Assembly (NCBI GenBank): GCA_021432635.1
Contig: MU270053.1
Coordinates: forward strand, 527,743-591,742
Origin: Thozetella sp. PMI_491
Lineage: Eukaryota; Ascomycota; Sordariomycetes; Chaetosphaeriales; Chaetosphaeriaceae
Reading direction: 5' to 3'
DNA length: 64,000 nt
Positions 1 through 10,980 of this stretch are shown here, in pieces (position 1 is the first letter of the stretch; every line of letters begins with the position of its first letter). The position numbers and the translations under genes were made by a program. Under the pieces are notes generated by a model that saw only the letters and a list, made by a program, of their open reading frames with translations, was not told the DNA's origin and made no database searches.

Positions 1-415
1 CCCTCCCCCAAACCCTTTGCAGACCTCGACAGAACTCTGCTATTAGCCGCCACCAAGTAGCTCGGGACAAATGCGGTACCTGTATCTCGAGATCAAGTGC
101 CCAGCGAAGTGGTTTTACTAGCTCTGTGCGATTGCCGGAAGCAAATGAAATCTAGCTGAGTGGATGTAATGTAGGTTGTGGGCGCTCGCAAGCACTTGTT
201 AAAGACCTGGCGGGATCGGCCCCCCTTCTATCTCACATCTTCACCGTAGAGAGTGATTGTACACCGCAAGACTAGAAAACCATCATGTCCGCCCAGAATG
301 CTGTTCATTCCATGCCTCGGGGACTTGGCTATGCAACCAGGCCGAAGTATCCCTCGACAAACTCGTATCCTTTCTTAGACAAGAACTAAGCAGTGGCGGT
401 TGATCATTGCACTCA
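1..415. other. Left-edge noncoding stretch, 3' flank of the WAPL gene
   Basis: No gene is recognisable here. The DNA lies downstream of the minus-strand WAPL gene, whose stop is at 416-418. A 34-codon ATG-initiated frame at 285-389 (+) has no recognisable family signature and is treated as chance. The far left may belong to the flank of a gene outside the window. Confidence 0.5.
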
Positions 416-3126
416 TTACAGTCGTTCCAGCTGCTGGACCATCTTCTCCAGCCGCTCGGTCGCACCGCTCTCGTGCCTCGACTGGCCCTCTCCCTCCATG
501 GCCTTCGCTGCCATCTTCTGGAACATGATAAATTCCTTGATCGCGCTGACCAAGGGTTTGAGGTTTCCTTGAGGGCATCTAGCCAAGAACCTCTCCCGGA
601 TCGAGTCGTGCAGGCACAAGCACCCGAGCAGGATCGAGAGGTATGCGAACGCAACATTGAATTGCGTCTTCTCCATAGAGTCGGCCTGTGACATATTAGC
701 ACGGAAGCAGGGGTACGGATGCCGTTTGCTGATTGTGAGACACTTACGTCGGATGTGGTCGAGCAGTGGTCCAGGAAAGACCTAATAAGCCGATTCAGGG
801 GAGACCCGTCGCCGACGTTGTTCAAGCTCTGCGCCGCAGGGGGATAATGTTCACAGAAGTTTATCATGACTCCGAGCATGATAATGAGCGACTCGAGGGT
901 CTGAGAGAGAAACTTGCCATCCTTCATGGATGCCGAGAGCACATCGAAGGTGCTGCAGGCCGTCTCCGCTAGGGACCCTAAGAGTCCATGGTTGACGAAG
1001 ATGCCAGCCGCATCTGGGTTGTTATTGGTTGTGTTTAGTGTAAGCCGCAGAGTCAGGGTCTCAAGCTGGTCAAACTTGTCGGCAGGGCGGCGCAGCGCCG
1101 TCTCCAAGACATCTGCCACGACTGGCACATACTGGCTCGTCCACTTGAAGCCTAGCTGCGACTGTACCGCGTTGATCGAGTGGCCCTCGAGAAGAGAAAG
1201 CGTGTAGTAGAGGTCAGTTGATTCTTGCTGCTCGGGGAACTCCCAATAGACTCCTTCTGACATGCTAGCCGAGAGGATCGAGAACAACATATCAGTTACA
1301 GCGGGCGCAAAAATGTCGTCCTCTGTTGCCGGGTCCGTTGAGTGCCGCAAGATCAAATCGAGGCACTTTAGGGCCATGGTCCTAGGCGGAAGGCTCTTCG
1401 GAGCTGTAGGCTCCCAGATCGGAAGCTTGAGGATCGACGATTTCACTGCCGCCAGAGTGTTCTGCCCATTCCTCGAGACGTTGCTCTTCCTGTCTCGTGC
1501 GATCACGGTAATATCTGAGGTTTCCCCAAGAAACCGGGCTAGCAATGCCGTGATGCCTTGGTCGCGCAGCTGGGGGACAAGGTGAGCTGAGGTCGACGAG
1601 GCAAAGAGCGTAACGAGAGACGAAAGTATAGCAAAGCCACCAATCAAGTCTGTCTCTTGGCCGACATTCTTGAAGAGGCTCCCCTCTCCATGGTTGCGGA
1701 ACTGTCGTCGGAAGTCCTTCTCCTGCACCTTCTGCGCTAGTTCGAGCAAGGCGCCCCTACGAAGAGACGAGGGCTTCGCTGTGGGGGCGCTGATCCTGTC
1801 CATGATATCATCCATCTCGTCTCCGAACCGACTGTTAGCCCCGGCCTGTCTCAGCTCATGGATAGTGCGGACAGCGCCGGAATTGGTGGTCTCGTCATCC
1901 TCGTCCATGAAGGAAAATGCGGCGGCGGTCGTGGTGCTCGCCAAGCTCGCAAAGTCGAAGAGCGGCGCTTTCGACACGCCATCATCCGGGAGCCCTAGGC
2001 CAAGGTTCCCAAGCACGGGATCCGGTTCAGCCAGAATGGTCCTCTGCTGGCCGTACGTGAACTTGGGCCCGGGCTTTTTGCCCATGGGAGGGGCGCGGAC
2101 ACGCATTGTTGACTGTGGCTGGGGTTGGATGGCAGGGGGAGGCGTTGAGCGAAGGAGTGGCGGCACGCGCTTCCCAAGTAGCGCGAATTCGTCCTGTTCG
2201 GAGTCTGAGCCCTCCTCGTTCGATGAGCCTTCCTCAGCCTGCTCGGCTAACACATCGATAAGGCGCTTCTTCCGAGGAGCCGGACCTGGCGGATCCTGCT
2301 GTCTAGAAACACTTGCCACGGGTTGCGCCGGCCGCTTCTTGACCGGTGCTACTTCTTGAGGTGCCGTCGGCTGAGAAATCGTCGGGACGGTCGTTGCCGG
2401 CCGTACGGGCACGGCACTGCCGAGACGGAGTGGGATTTGCTTTCGCTCTGGCGCTTTGCTGCTAATGGACAAGCCGTGAAGCGCCCGCGAAGTCTTCGCG
2501 GAGAAGGGAAGTGTGTCTTGGCTAGGTTCCGAGTCTCGCATGACCACGTCCCTCTTCGGCGTCGACTGGGAGCTGGGAGGCGACTTCACACTGGGCGGTG
2601 GATGATCGCTTTCGCTAGGGCTATTCGGGGATCGCGTTCCGGTCGGCGAGGATTCTGGGGTGGAATAGAGCCCAGCAGATCTCTCTCTTGCCGACATTGT
2701 CCTTGTCAGCTTTCGCTTCTTTGCCCGCTGGGTCTCCTCGTCGCTTGGCAGGTCCGTTGCCGCGGGAACAGGAAGAGGTTGGCTATGCGATTGCGCCGGG
2801 GGCTTAGAAGTTGGTCCGCGACCGTATTGCCGGTTGGGCTGTTTCGGCTTGGGCTCGGCGACGCGTCTCGTGAGCTGCGGTTTAGAAGCCTGGGGAGGCG
2901 GTGATCGGGTCGGTGCGACAGCTTTTGCGGACTTCGCCACTTTGCTCGTGCCAACCCTTGTCATGGATGGGACAGAGGCGGGCACATCATCTACTGGATC
3001 CCAGATGTCACCGGCAAAGGGCGTGAAGCCTGTCGTCGGCGCCGGAGCCGACCGCTGTTTGGCGGCTTTACCATACGTGGTCAGCCGCTTCCGCGGCGCG
3101 ACGGCCGGATCGCCCTGGGAAGCCAT
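416..3126 (-). CDS. WAPL domain protein (cohesin-release factor Wapl/Rad61)
   Basis: Two exons, 3126-748 and 685-416, encode 882 residues. The single intron has a GTAAGTG donor and CAG acceptor and joins in phase 0; reading through it gives a long wrong-frame tail. Residues 1 to about 420 are Pro/Ser/Lys-rich and look disordered. From about 425 to the end the sequence fits the helical WAPL domain, including the stretch with WEFPEQQESTDLYYTL and the stretch beginning VQSQLGFKW. In this family Wapl works with Pds5 in the nucleus to open the cohesin ring and release it from chromatin. The fungal disordered N-terminus is poorly conserved, so the family call rests on the C-terminal half. The start is the ATG at 3126, since MASQGDP is followed at once by a fungal-type N-terminus (RKRLTTYGK). 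It is divergent from the Rheb gene across 1.4 kb. Confidence 0.85.
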
Positions 3127-4553
3127 ATTTGTTCTCCTGTGCTCGTTTGAAGTTTATGTGGTAAAAGGGTAATTCGATTTTAAAATGTCTGGAGGGCAAG
3201 GTTGGAGCCCATGTTGTGCTGGGTGGAGGGCACGTTTGCGGTGATCGGAGAGTGAGCCCCTCACTCAAATCGAGGTCGCGTCGGAGGAGCGAATCGCGTG
3301 AGCAGGACAAATTAAATCCGACGACGTGGAAGTCGCAGCAATCAGGAGATATCGGTCCTGCAGCGGTACGGCGGATGCGAAATCGTAGGCACGGTGAAAG
3401 CGGCGGTAAAAGGGGAGCTTGAGCTGGTCGGAAGGGGGTCGCGACAACAAACGAGATCAAAGAAACGTCACAAGCGGTAGGCAAATGTTTTGGGAAAGCC
3501 CGGGCCACCCCACAAAGTACCAGTCGCTGTGGCGGATGCAAGCGGGTGTGTCCCAGCCTCACCCCACCTCTCGAAGCTCGTTGGGATTGTGGGCCCGGGA
3601 CACCACTAGGGGGAGGGGGAGAGAAGGGCGGGGGTCAGGTTTGCCAGGCACCTGAGGCGACACTGTACTTTTGGCCATGATGTCCGTCCCAAAAAAAAAA
3701 CCCCCCCAAAAAAAACATGTTGGTACTGTACAATCCACTTCATGTATGCTGTTAGCATGACACGAGACAGAGTCCAGTCAGAGTCGAGAGCCTAAAGCTA
3801 GTAAACGGGCCCTGTAAGCTTGTTGTTGGTCCTGTAAGTTTCTTGTACCTGGGTTAATTACTTTTATTGTGGCATATAATAGCAAACGCGAGGCTGTCAA
3901 ACGGGGGTGGCATCGTAAGGAAGAGACAGGTGTGTGTGTGTGTGTGGTGAGGGGGCCTGCCAACCTGCCGTAGTGCGGCAACACTGTCCGGCGGGGACGA
4001 GGGTAGCGCTCCGAATGATGCCCTATTCGTGCGACCTCATCGATCTCATCGGTCCGCTATGACCGAATATCACCCACGTTGAGGCGATCCGGCCAGTACG
4101 GGGGACGGATCGCTTCCCCCCCACGGTGTTGATGTTCGTGCTAGGTATGCAATGCGCCTATTAGACCAAAACCGAACGACGCTTGGAAGGGTGCCGCCTC
4201 CCACCATGATCGTCCTGCCTGCCCCTCTAGCCCACTAGGAGGACCAGGGGCAAAGGAGGAGGAGGGGCCGATTCCTCGCTCTGCCCATAGCCCCACCACC
4301 AACTCTGGCCGCTCCAACGACTCGGGACCTTTTTTTTTTTTTCCAACACTTCATCGAGGCTCTTCGTTTCTTCTCGTCCGAGAGGTCTGTCTTCGACAAA
4401 CTGCAACCCGCCTCCCGCGAGCTCAATTGAAACAGGGCCTCCTCTTCCAACCCACGCTCTTTCGTCCTCAGCAGTGCCCGTACTGGAAACGGAACTCCCG
4501 ACCCCACCCCTCGTCCACCCAGCTCTCTCACAGGCATACCCCCACCTTCTTTA
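3127..4553. promoter_or_regulatory. Divergent intergenic region between WAPL and Rheb genes
   Basis: The 1.4 kb between the two divergent starts must hold both promoters and 5' UTRs. It contains an A10-C7-A8 homopolymer run at 3691-3715, a (TG)n run near 3930-3947 and a T13-like run near 4330. The stretch before the Rheb ATG is C/T-rich, as is common in fungal 5' leaders. No conserved open reading frame is visible. Confidence 0.6.
3931..3947. repeat. (TG)n dinucleotide microsatellite
   Basis: About eight uninterrupted TG units lie in the noncoding region upstream of the Rheb gene. It is a simple sequence repeat likely to vary in length between strains. Confidence 0.85.
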
Positions 4554-5345
4554 ATGGCACTTCCCAAGCAGCGGAAGATCGCCATCGTGGGCAGCCGCTC
4601 TGTCGGTTCGTGGCGCCTGCTTGCTTGCTTGCTCGCTCCCCTGCATTGTGTTGACCCCTCCTCTCATGGTGGCACGACCTTGGCTGATGCGCGCTACTGG
4701 TCCGTATAGGCAAGTCCTCCCTGGCAGTCCGCTACGTCGACGGACACTTCGTCGAAAGCTACTACCCCACCATCGAGAACACCTTCAGCAAGGAGATCCG
4801 CCATCGGAACCAGGATTTCTCGACCGAGATTGTGGACACTGCCGGTCAGGTTCGTGCGTGGTGCAGATTATGGTATCCTACGACTTTGGCGTACTTACAC
4901 AGCTGGGCAGGATGAGTACAGCATCTTGAATTCGAAGCACTTCATCGGCATCCATGGATATATGCTCGTCTACTCGGTCTCCTCCCTCCCTTCCTTCGAG
5001 ATGGTCCAGGTCATCCGAGAGAAGATTCTCAATCACCTGGTGCGTGCCTCCTCTGCCCGGCATCTCTCCCTTGTCCCAAGTCGTTGACTCGTCGCTTTCC
5101 TTTAGGGCGCAGAGTGGGTGCCGATTTGCATTGTCGGTAACAAGAGCGATCTGCGGCCGGAGCAGCGACAAGTGACGCCCGAGCAAGGAAAGGAGCTAGC
5201 GGACAAGTTCAAGTGCGCCTGGACCGAGGCCAGCGCGCGCTACAATGAGAATGTCGCCAAGGCCTTCGAGCTCTTGATCGACGAGGTCGAGAAATCACAG
5301 AACCCGAATGTGCCGGCTCAGGGGGGGAAGTGCGAGCTGATGTGA
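4554..5345 (+). CDS. rhb1: Rheb-family small GTPase
   Basis: Four exons (4554-4605, 4710-4849, 4911-5039, 5106-5345) give 186 residues, the usual Rheb length. All GTPase boxes are present: G1 with GSRSVGKSS, switch I YPTIENTF, G3 DTAGQDE, G4 NKSD and G5 EASA. The protein ends in CELM, a CaaX box that predicts farnesylation and endomembrane attachment. The Arg in the P-loop (SRSVGK) is the Rheb signature and separates it from Ras. In other organisms Rheb-GTP activates TORC1 on vacuolar or lysosomal membranes and TSC2 is its GAP; in fission yeast Rhb1 also affects arginine uptake. The first two introns use the less common GTTCGT donor. The ATG at 4554 is the only one that opens directly into the G1 box. 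Confidence 0.95.
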
Positions 5346-6058
5346 ACTATCGACACCGTTCAAACTGGCGCTGCACCGCGTCTTGCCTATTGCCCTGTAG
5401 TATCTATCCCGAGCGACGAGACGAAGCGCTAGAACACGGCAGGGTGGCACTTTTTGGAACACGGCGGGGGACCCTTTCGGCAGGATGTGTGTGATTGCTC
5501 ATCGTCTGCAGCTTCTAGGCTGTGCTGTGGTGCTGCAATTTGGATGGCGTCTAGTGGGAGACAATGGGGAATTGGCTAACCTATAAGGTGTTACGAGTTC
5601 ATTTTGGTCACGGCGGCGACCCGAGGGCACTGAAGTTGGAGCCGACAGAACAAGGCCGTAAGGGACTGATAGATATTCTGTTGCCTGGGGCGTGTAGACC
5701 TTCAGCTGGGTGGCTTAATCGTCCACAGCATCGTTTAGGGTAAACGGTGAGACGATTATATCGGGACACCACTAGACTCCGTGGGGATGGAATAGACAGG
5801 ATTATGGCAGTGTTACCCACAATCAAAGCTGCTCTACGTATACATGCTGGCATCCTTGGCTTTAAGCCGCGTCATCTGTGACATCAAGATCTAGATGGTA
5901 TCCATTTCATCGTCTTTTTTTTTTTAAACCCCAGCTACAGGGCATTCTCATGTCTATATGGCTCATACAGGGTAGAATTCGGAATTCTCTGAAGGTCAAA
6001 ATGGCATGGTTGTTGGTGGTCATCGGTGCCCCTGGAATGCGTCACTATCTGGGCTGAA
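5346..6058. other. Convergent 3' flanks of Rheb and SerRS genes
   Basis: The stretch of 713 nt between two convergent stops should carry both 3' UTRs. A T10-A3 run near 5917-5929 could serve in 3'-end formation. I see no gene in it. Confidence 0.6.
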
Positions 6059-8013
6059 TCATGCCTCTTTCTTAGGACGAACCGGCAGGTCCTTGGTCTC
6101 GGCCGGTGCTGCCCGGACGATGAAGGGGATGAAATCCTCCTGGTTGGGGAGGTACCGGCGGAGTGGCTCTGGAACCTTGACTCCCTGCGTGCATACGGTT
6201 AGCTTTGATGCCTAAAGCTCAAAAGATAGGTGCCTTGCCTCTTCCGTCTGGTAATTCTCGAGAATGGCACACATGGTGCGGGTGACTGCGCACAGTGTTG
6301 AGTTCAGGCAGTGGACATAGTTCTTCTTAGCCTAGAGGCGAGTATGTTGTTAGCCTCAAGCTCTTTCAAGCCACGCGCCTCGGCAGTCTTACATCTGTTT
6401 GTTTCTTGGTACCAAACCGAATCTCCAGGTCGCGGGACTGGTAGTCCGTGCAGTTCGAACATGACACTAGCTCCTTATACTCTCCTTGGTGAGGCTAAAT
6501 CATTGTAAGTACTTGTTTCCTCATTATATTCTCAAAGTTAAGAAAGTCGGATGATTCGATGCCCCCAGAACACTTGTGCTAGTCTGCCTTCCACCTTGTG
6601 CCCAGCTCGGCCGCTGCCTAGATTCGTCTCAAGGGGAGAGTATAGAAAGTGGAGGTAGCAATAAATGACTTACGAAGTATGCCTCGAGGTCAAGCTTCTT
6701 GGCAGCCGCGTTGTTGAGGGCGCCCGAGACGATAGCAACAACCTGGTACGGGATACCAAGGCTCCTTCACAGAGGACAGAAATCAGCACATGCTGTGTGG
6801 AGATTCCACAATCATTTAGGGATACACTCACTGCATGAACTCCTCTGAGTTTCCGATCATTTGATCGAACATCTCCCACGACTTCTCAGGGTCAGTCAGG
6901 ACGAACTGCTCGACTTTGTCGAACTGGTGCACTCGGAAGATGCCCCACACGTCCCTGCCGCTGCTTCCAGCCTCCTTGCGGTAGCAGGTGCTGTGGCCTC
7001 CATACTTCAGGGGAAGTTCCTTCTCGAGGATCCACTCGTCGGCGTGGAAAGCGCTGATGGGTTGCTCGCTGGTCGCGATGAGATACTTCTCGTCCTTCTC
7101 TCCATCAATGACCTTATACAGCTCCTCGTCAAACTGCGAGAGCTGTGCTGTCTTGGCCTGTTTCCTTTCCGTTAGCCGTTGGCTGCCTTCAAGTTCTCCT
7201 CCTTTTAAAGCCACTAGGCACGCACCATTTGGGTTTTCAGCATCAGCTGAGGTGTCTGGAGAAGCGTGTAACCTTTGTTTCGCAGGAAGTGCTGAGAGTA
7301 GTTGATCAGAGCCTGGGCAAGGAGGACACCCCAGTCACGGAGGAAGTATCCTCGGTGCCCCATCACCTTCACTCCGCGCTCCGGGTCGTAGCCATCGATC
7401 TTGGCTAGCACCTCGTGGTGGGACAGAAACTTCTCGTTCTTCTCAACTTTGTATCCCGGTGGCGCGAAAGTACGCACAACGACGTTGTTGTCCTCGTTGT
7501 CGCTATTCGGTACGTCGGCGGCGACTATATTTCCTATGGTCTTGATCTTTGCGAGCTGGGGTTGGAGAGATGCGTTAACCTGACTGCGTCTTTCCAGCAG
7601 TGCGGAGCCAGGGGATCATAGCCAAAGCCCACGTCCTGAGCCTCGGGGGTAACATACCATAGCTTGATGCTTCTCCGCAGCTGACTTCAAGAGCTCGGCT
7701 TTCTCTTTCTCGAGCGCTGCCTTTTCTGCCAGCAGCTCGGTGCAGTCTTCCTTGGCCTGGGCATGGGTCAGTCCAGTCGTTAGTCATGGCACGCCGGAGC
7801 TGCTCCCACCTTCTTCTTGGGGCCAATTTGCTTCTGGACGGTGTTTATCTGGGTGCCAGTCTGTTGGGCAGCATATGCAGTTGTGCGGTGATCCTCGAAC
7901 ATGGCAATCACGGCGTCGACATCCTCCACAGGAGCATAGCGCCGACGCTGAGACTCCCTGATTCTCTCAGGATCACCGCCGCGCTCGGTAATGAAATCGT
8001 TGACATCCAGCAT
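6059..8013 (-). CDS. ses1: Seryl-tRNA synthetase, cytosolic
   Basis: Eight exons (8013-7810, 7756-7658, 7579-7226, 7157-6832, 6764-6674, 6494-6393, 6331-6239, 6184-6059) encode 464 residues, the normal size for eukaryotic cytosolic SerRS. The enzyme charges tRNA-Ser with serine. The N-terminal 110 residues form the Lys/Glu-rich helical tRNA-binding arm. The class II core follows: motif 2 around [12 protein letters not shown], then the conserved SCSNCTDYQ and [11 protein letters not shown] region, and motif 3 around [20 protein letters not shown]. No mitochondrial presequence is seen before MLDVNDF. Intron 7 (6238-6185) starts with GC rather than GT (GAG then GCAAGG); no GT nearby restores the frame. 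TGASTCA/TGACTC sites lie upstream at 8187-8330, consistent with cross-pathway control. Confidence 0.95.
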
Positions 8014-8702
8014 GATTGCGATGCTCTGCGAGGACGCAAAGAGTATGTTTTGTTTTTTGGGTGGCCCTCGTCCTTTTACTATGGGGTTATGTCCTGGCCT
8101 CTGTCGCCGGGCAAGCTGGTCGTCGGATGGTCAGAGAACGTGTTTAAATGGAGGGGCAGATTTATTTTGGCGGGGTAGTTATTTTGTGACTCCTCCCTTG
8201 ACTCCTCCCCGTTCCCGTACTCTCAGCAGCGCCTTGTGTTAGGGTCACTCCGATAGAAGGATATTGCTCCGGATTTTGGCCAGATGATATGAGTCAAAAC
8301 GTAGCCCCACTAACGCCCAAGGCTTGACTCGTCTGGCAACATCGCAACCTCCTCTGCGGTGCTATCTCGTCCCTCTCGGTTGAGATTCTATCTTTATCCA
8401 ATTATGCCTACGCGCCATGGATGACACATATTTATAGTATCTCTCTACACGGTCAAGGTCATCGAACAGTTGGGATACCTCCACATCTGCAACTTCTTGA
8501 GGGGGGACGATTCCGTTGTCAAGGGAAAGCATGTAGCTCATGTATCGTCCAGCTCTGTATCTCGAGTGTACATTCGAGGCTTCAAATTGATTCATCCTTC
8601 TTCATTTATCCCATGCTTCTAACATACCCTCAGCTGAGCCACGAGAACAGAGGACCTGCCCCTGTTCCAGCCCGAAGGGCGGAAGGCCTCGCCATTGCAA
8701 TC
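8014..8702. other. SerRS upstream region and 3' flank of the Zn2Cys6 gene
   Basis: The SerRS promoter should lie next to 8014. A 77-codon minus-strand open frame at 8362-8595 starts with ATG, is rich in charged and Tyr residues and has no recognisable family; it may be chance or a small orphan gene. Otherwise only the regulatory motifs listed separately are noted. Confidence 0.5.
8187..8330. promoter_or_regulatory. Cluster of Gcn4/CPC1-type sites upstream of SerRS
   Basis: A perfect TGAGTCA lies at 8290-8296. TGACTC cores lie at 8187-8192, 8199-8204 and 8325-8330. All are 175-320 nt upstream of the SerRS start codon. TGASTCA is the binding site of Gcn4 and its filamentous-fungal orthologue CPC1/CpcA, and aminoacyl-tRNA synthetase genes are known targets. 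A single 7-mer match is expected by chance every several kb, so the cluster is the argument. Confidence 0.5.
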
Positions 8703-10980
8703 TCAAAAGATAAACACAGATCTTGATCTGTTCATCTCTTGCACCACAGCCTCCACATCCACTCTCGCGCCCTGCCTATCCTGCTTCTCCCTTATTCGCT
8801 CCATTAGCTGCAGTACAGCATCTCCTCCGGCCCCGCCGCTCATCCCACCCTTCATCGATCCGTCAACGGTATGGCCTTTGGTCTTTCCTTGCGTCTTCTT
8901 GGTCGCGCAGGCGTCGCCGGCTTCCTTGCCTGCCTGAATGCCAACCTGGTCCATGAACAACCGCATCCAGTCGGCGTGTACATCGTCGGTCGTCTCAATG
9001 CTGGCCACAAATAGGGGTAATGGCCACAACATGGATGAAAGCACTCGCACGTGATCCCGCGCTCCTTTAAGCCTCCGTAGCCTCATGGCGATCTGCAGGA
9101 TTGAGGCAACAGCGGCTCTAGAAGTGTCATCTGTCCTGATTTCCGGGTGGACAATCCGAGACCAGAGAATCTTGGTCGTCAGGAATGCCGCGTATACAGT
9201 TAGCCAATTGAGTCCTATCCTGCTGATGGTGGCCGATGGCTGCGATCCGCCACCGTGACCGTGGTTGTCGTTATGGCGAAGAATGCTTGCGGTTGGGTTT
9301 GTGAGCATAGCGAGCCCGAACTCGATATCGATCCGCCGAATGTCAGCATCGATCGCCGACTGCCTGGCAGAAGCGAGCTCCTCGGCCCGGTCGGTCCCCC
9401 CGTCTCCCTGAACTCGGCGCCACGAGCGGTACTTGAGCATAGCATTCAGAAGGCAGAACGTCTCGTGGAGGCGGACCGAGACGGGGATCTTCTCGATATC
9501 TTGGGCGAGCTCATCTGATGGATACACAGCCCCAAAGACCTCCGAGCAATATGTGTGCGACCTCTCCAAGATGATTTGGTAGTCGGCCCGTCTTAGGAGC
9601 TCATCCAAAAGTGTTGAGGGATGCGGTGTCGTCACAGAGAAGATACTGATCCGGACCTGCAGATAGCAGAGCCACATCAGCACCTTGCAGCTGAATGCCG
9701 ATAATCTGAGGTCGGTGGTGTGGTTTGACAGCCAGTCGGTAACTTGACGCAGTCTTGCATCTACAGATTCAAGATCGTGGCCAAGAATATCGTAACGGTT
9801 GAGGTAGAGGGTCGTTGTAATGATAAAATCTGCTACACTCTTCACTTGCTTCCGTTTGGTCAACTCAACTGTAGGGTCCGGTAACGCCATCAACTGGACT
9901 AGTGCCTCCTGGGCTCGAGAGTACCATGCTTCCATCGAAAGGCTCGGGGCTGTCGAGTCTGGGTCATGATGCCTCGAAGCCCAGGCAAGGACGGCAAGGC
10001 GGAGGGGGCACTGCTCGGTGCACGCAGAGACGAAGTCAATCACGAATCTGTGATAGCTCCACTTAGCCTCTGACTTGGAAGTAAGGGCGCTCTGCGTGCA
10101 GTCGCGGTAGTGCTTCAAGTACAGCTTGGCCTCTTCGGAGTCTGACCGCGATGGTTCTGCTTGTTTGCCGGCCGGATCCTCTGAGGTTTTCTTGGGCTTC
10201 TTGCGCCGCCGAGGAGACCATTCCTTGGTTCCGGTCTGCGGCGCCTCGTTGTCGCTTGTGGCCGAGATATCGCTGTCAGAGCTGCGGCAGAAGTTGTACA
10301 ACGACACTTGCCTGGCTCCCCGAGAGTCATGAAACGCACCGTCCTGACCGGTCGGCGGGAGTGTCTCGGACGCATTCATAGGGCTGAAGTTATAATCGAC
10401 GTAAGGGTCCAGCGAGAAGTCAAAGTCCCAGCTCCGGTTCGATACGAAGGGGTCAGTGGTCAGGCTCTCACTGGAGAGCAAGCTCTCAAACTCTGCAAGG
10501 GTTGACGCCGGCGGAAACGCCAGGCCATCGGCGGGGAGGGGAAACGTCGAGCCCGACTGGCTAAAGTCGAGGACAAATGGCTCGCTGTGAACGGCAGGGT
10601 GCGCAGGAGAAGCTGGGGGCACAACAGCAGTGCTCGGCCCCGGCGGCTGCAGAGTGGGCGAGTGAGTTGGGAGGGGCCTTGTTGGCTGGCGCACGGCGGC
10701 GGCAGGCTTGGGCTGGTCGGCCTGAGTACCGAATCCGACTGTCTTCTGCCCGCTCGGGGTCGGGACCATAACCCTGAGGTTGTTCTCGAAGGAGCTGTGG
10801 CATGTGATGTTCATGCGGACGCAGTTCTGGCACGGATTCCCTCCTTGGCACCGGACTTTTCTCTTGCGACAGGTCAGGCATCCTGTCGTAGTACGTCGAT
10901 TGTCAGTCGGGATACCGTGCGTGATCACTAACCCGAAATTGAAACTCACCGTGGAAGGTTCTCTTCAGCGGCTCTCCCAT
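8703..10980 (-). CDS. Zn(II)2Cys6 fungal transcription factor
   Basis: Two exons (10980-10950 and 10882-8703) give 736 residues. The first coding exon is only 31 nt; its splice supplies the residues just before the zinc cluster, which the unspliced frame lacks. Cys12, Cys15, Cys22, Cys28, Cys31 and Cys38 fit the canonical CX2CX6CX5CX2CX6C binuclear cluster, rich in Lys/Arg, that binds CGG-type DNA half-sites. A Pro/Ser-rich linker follows, then a basic stretch with SPRRRKKPKKTSED near residue 235 that could be a nuclear localisation signal. The C-terminal 450 residues are helical and resemble the middle homology region of such regulators. The target genes cannot be inferred, because the neighbours are housekeeping genes. 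A gene-poor stretch of 3.4 kb lies upstream. Confidence 0.92.

Noticed and set aside
285-389. 34-codon frame near the left edge
   Set aside because: Too short, no family features, no splice partners within the window.
1670-2359. 229-codon open frame on the plus strand
   Set aside because: Antisense to the WAPL disordered region; Ser-rich mirror of the real gene with no family features.
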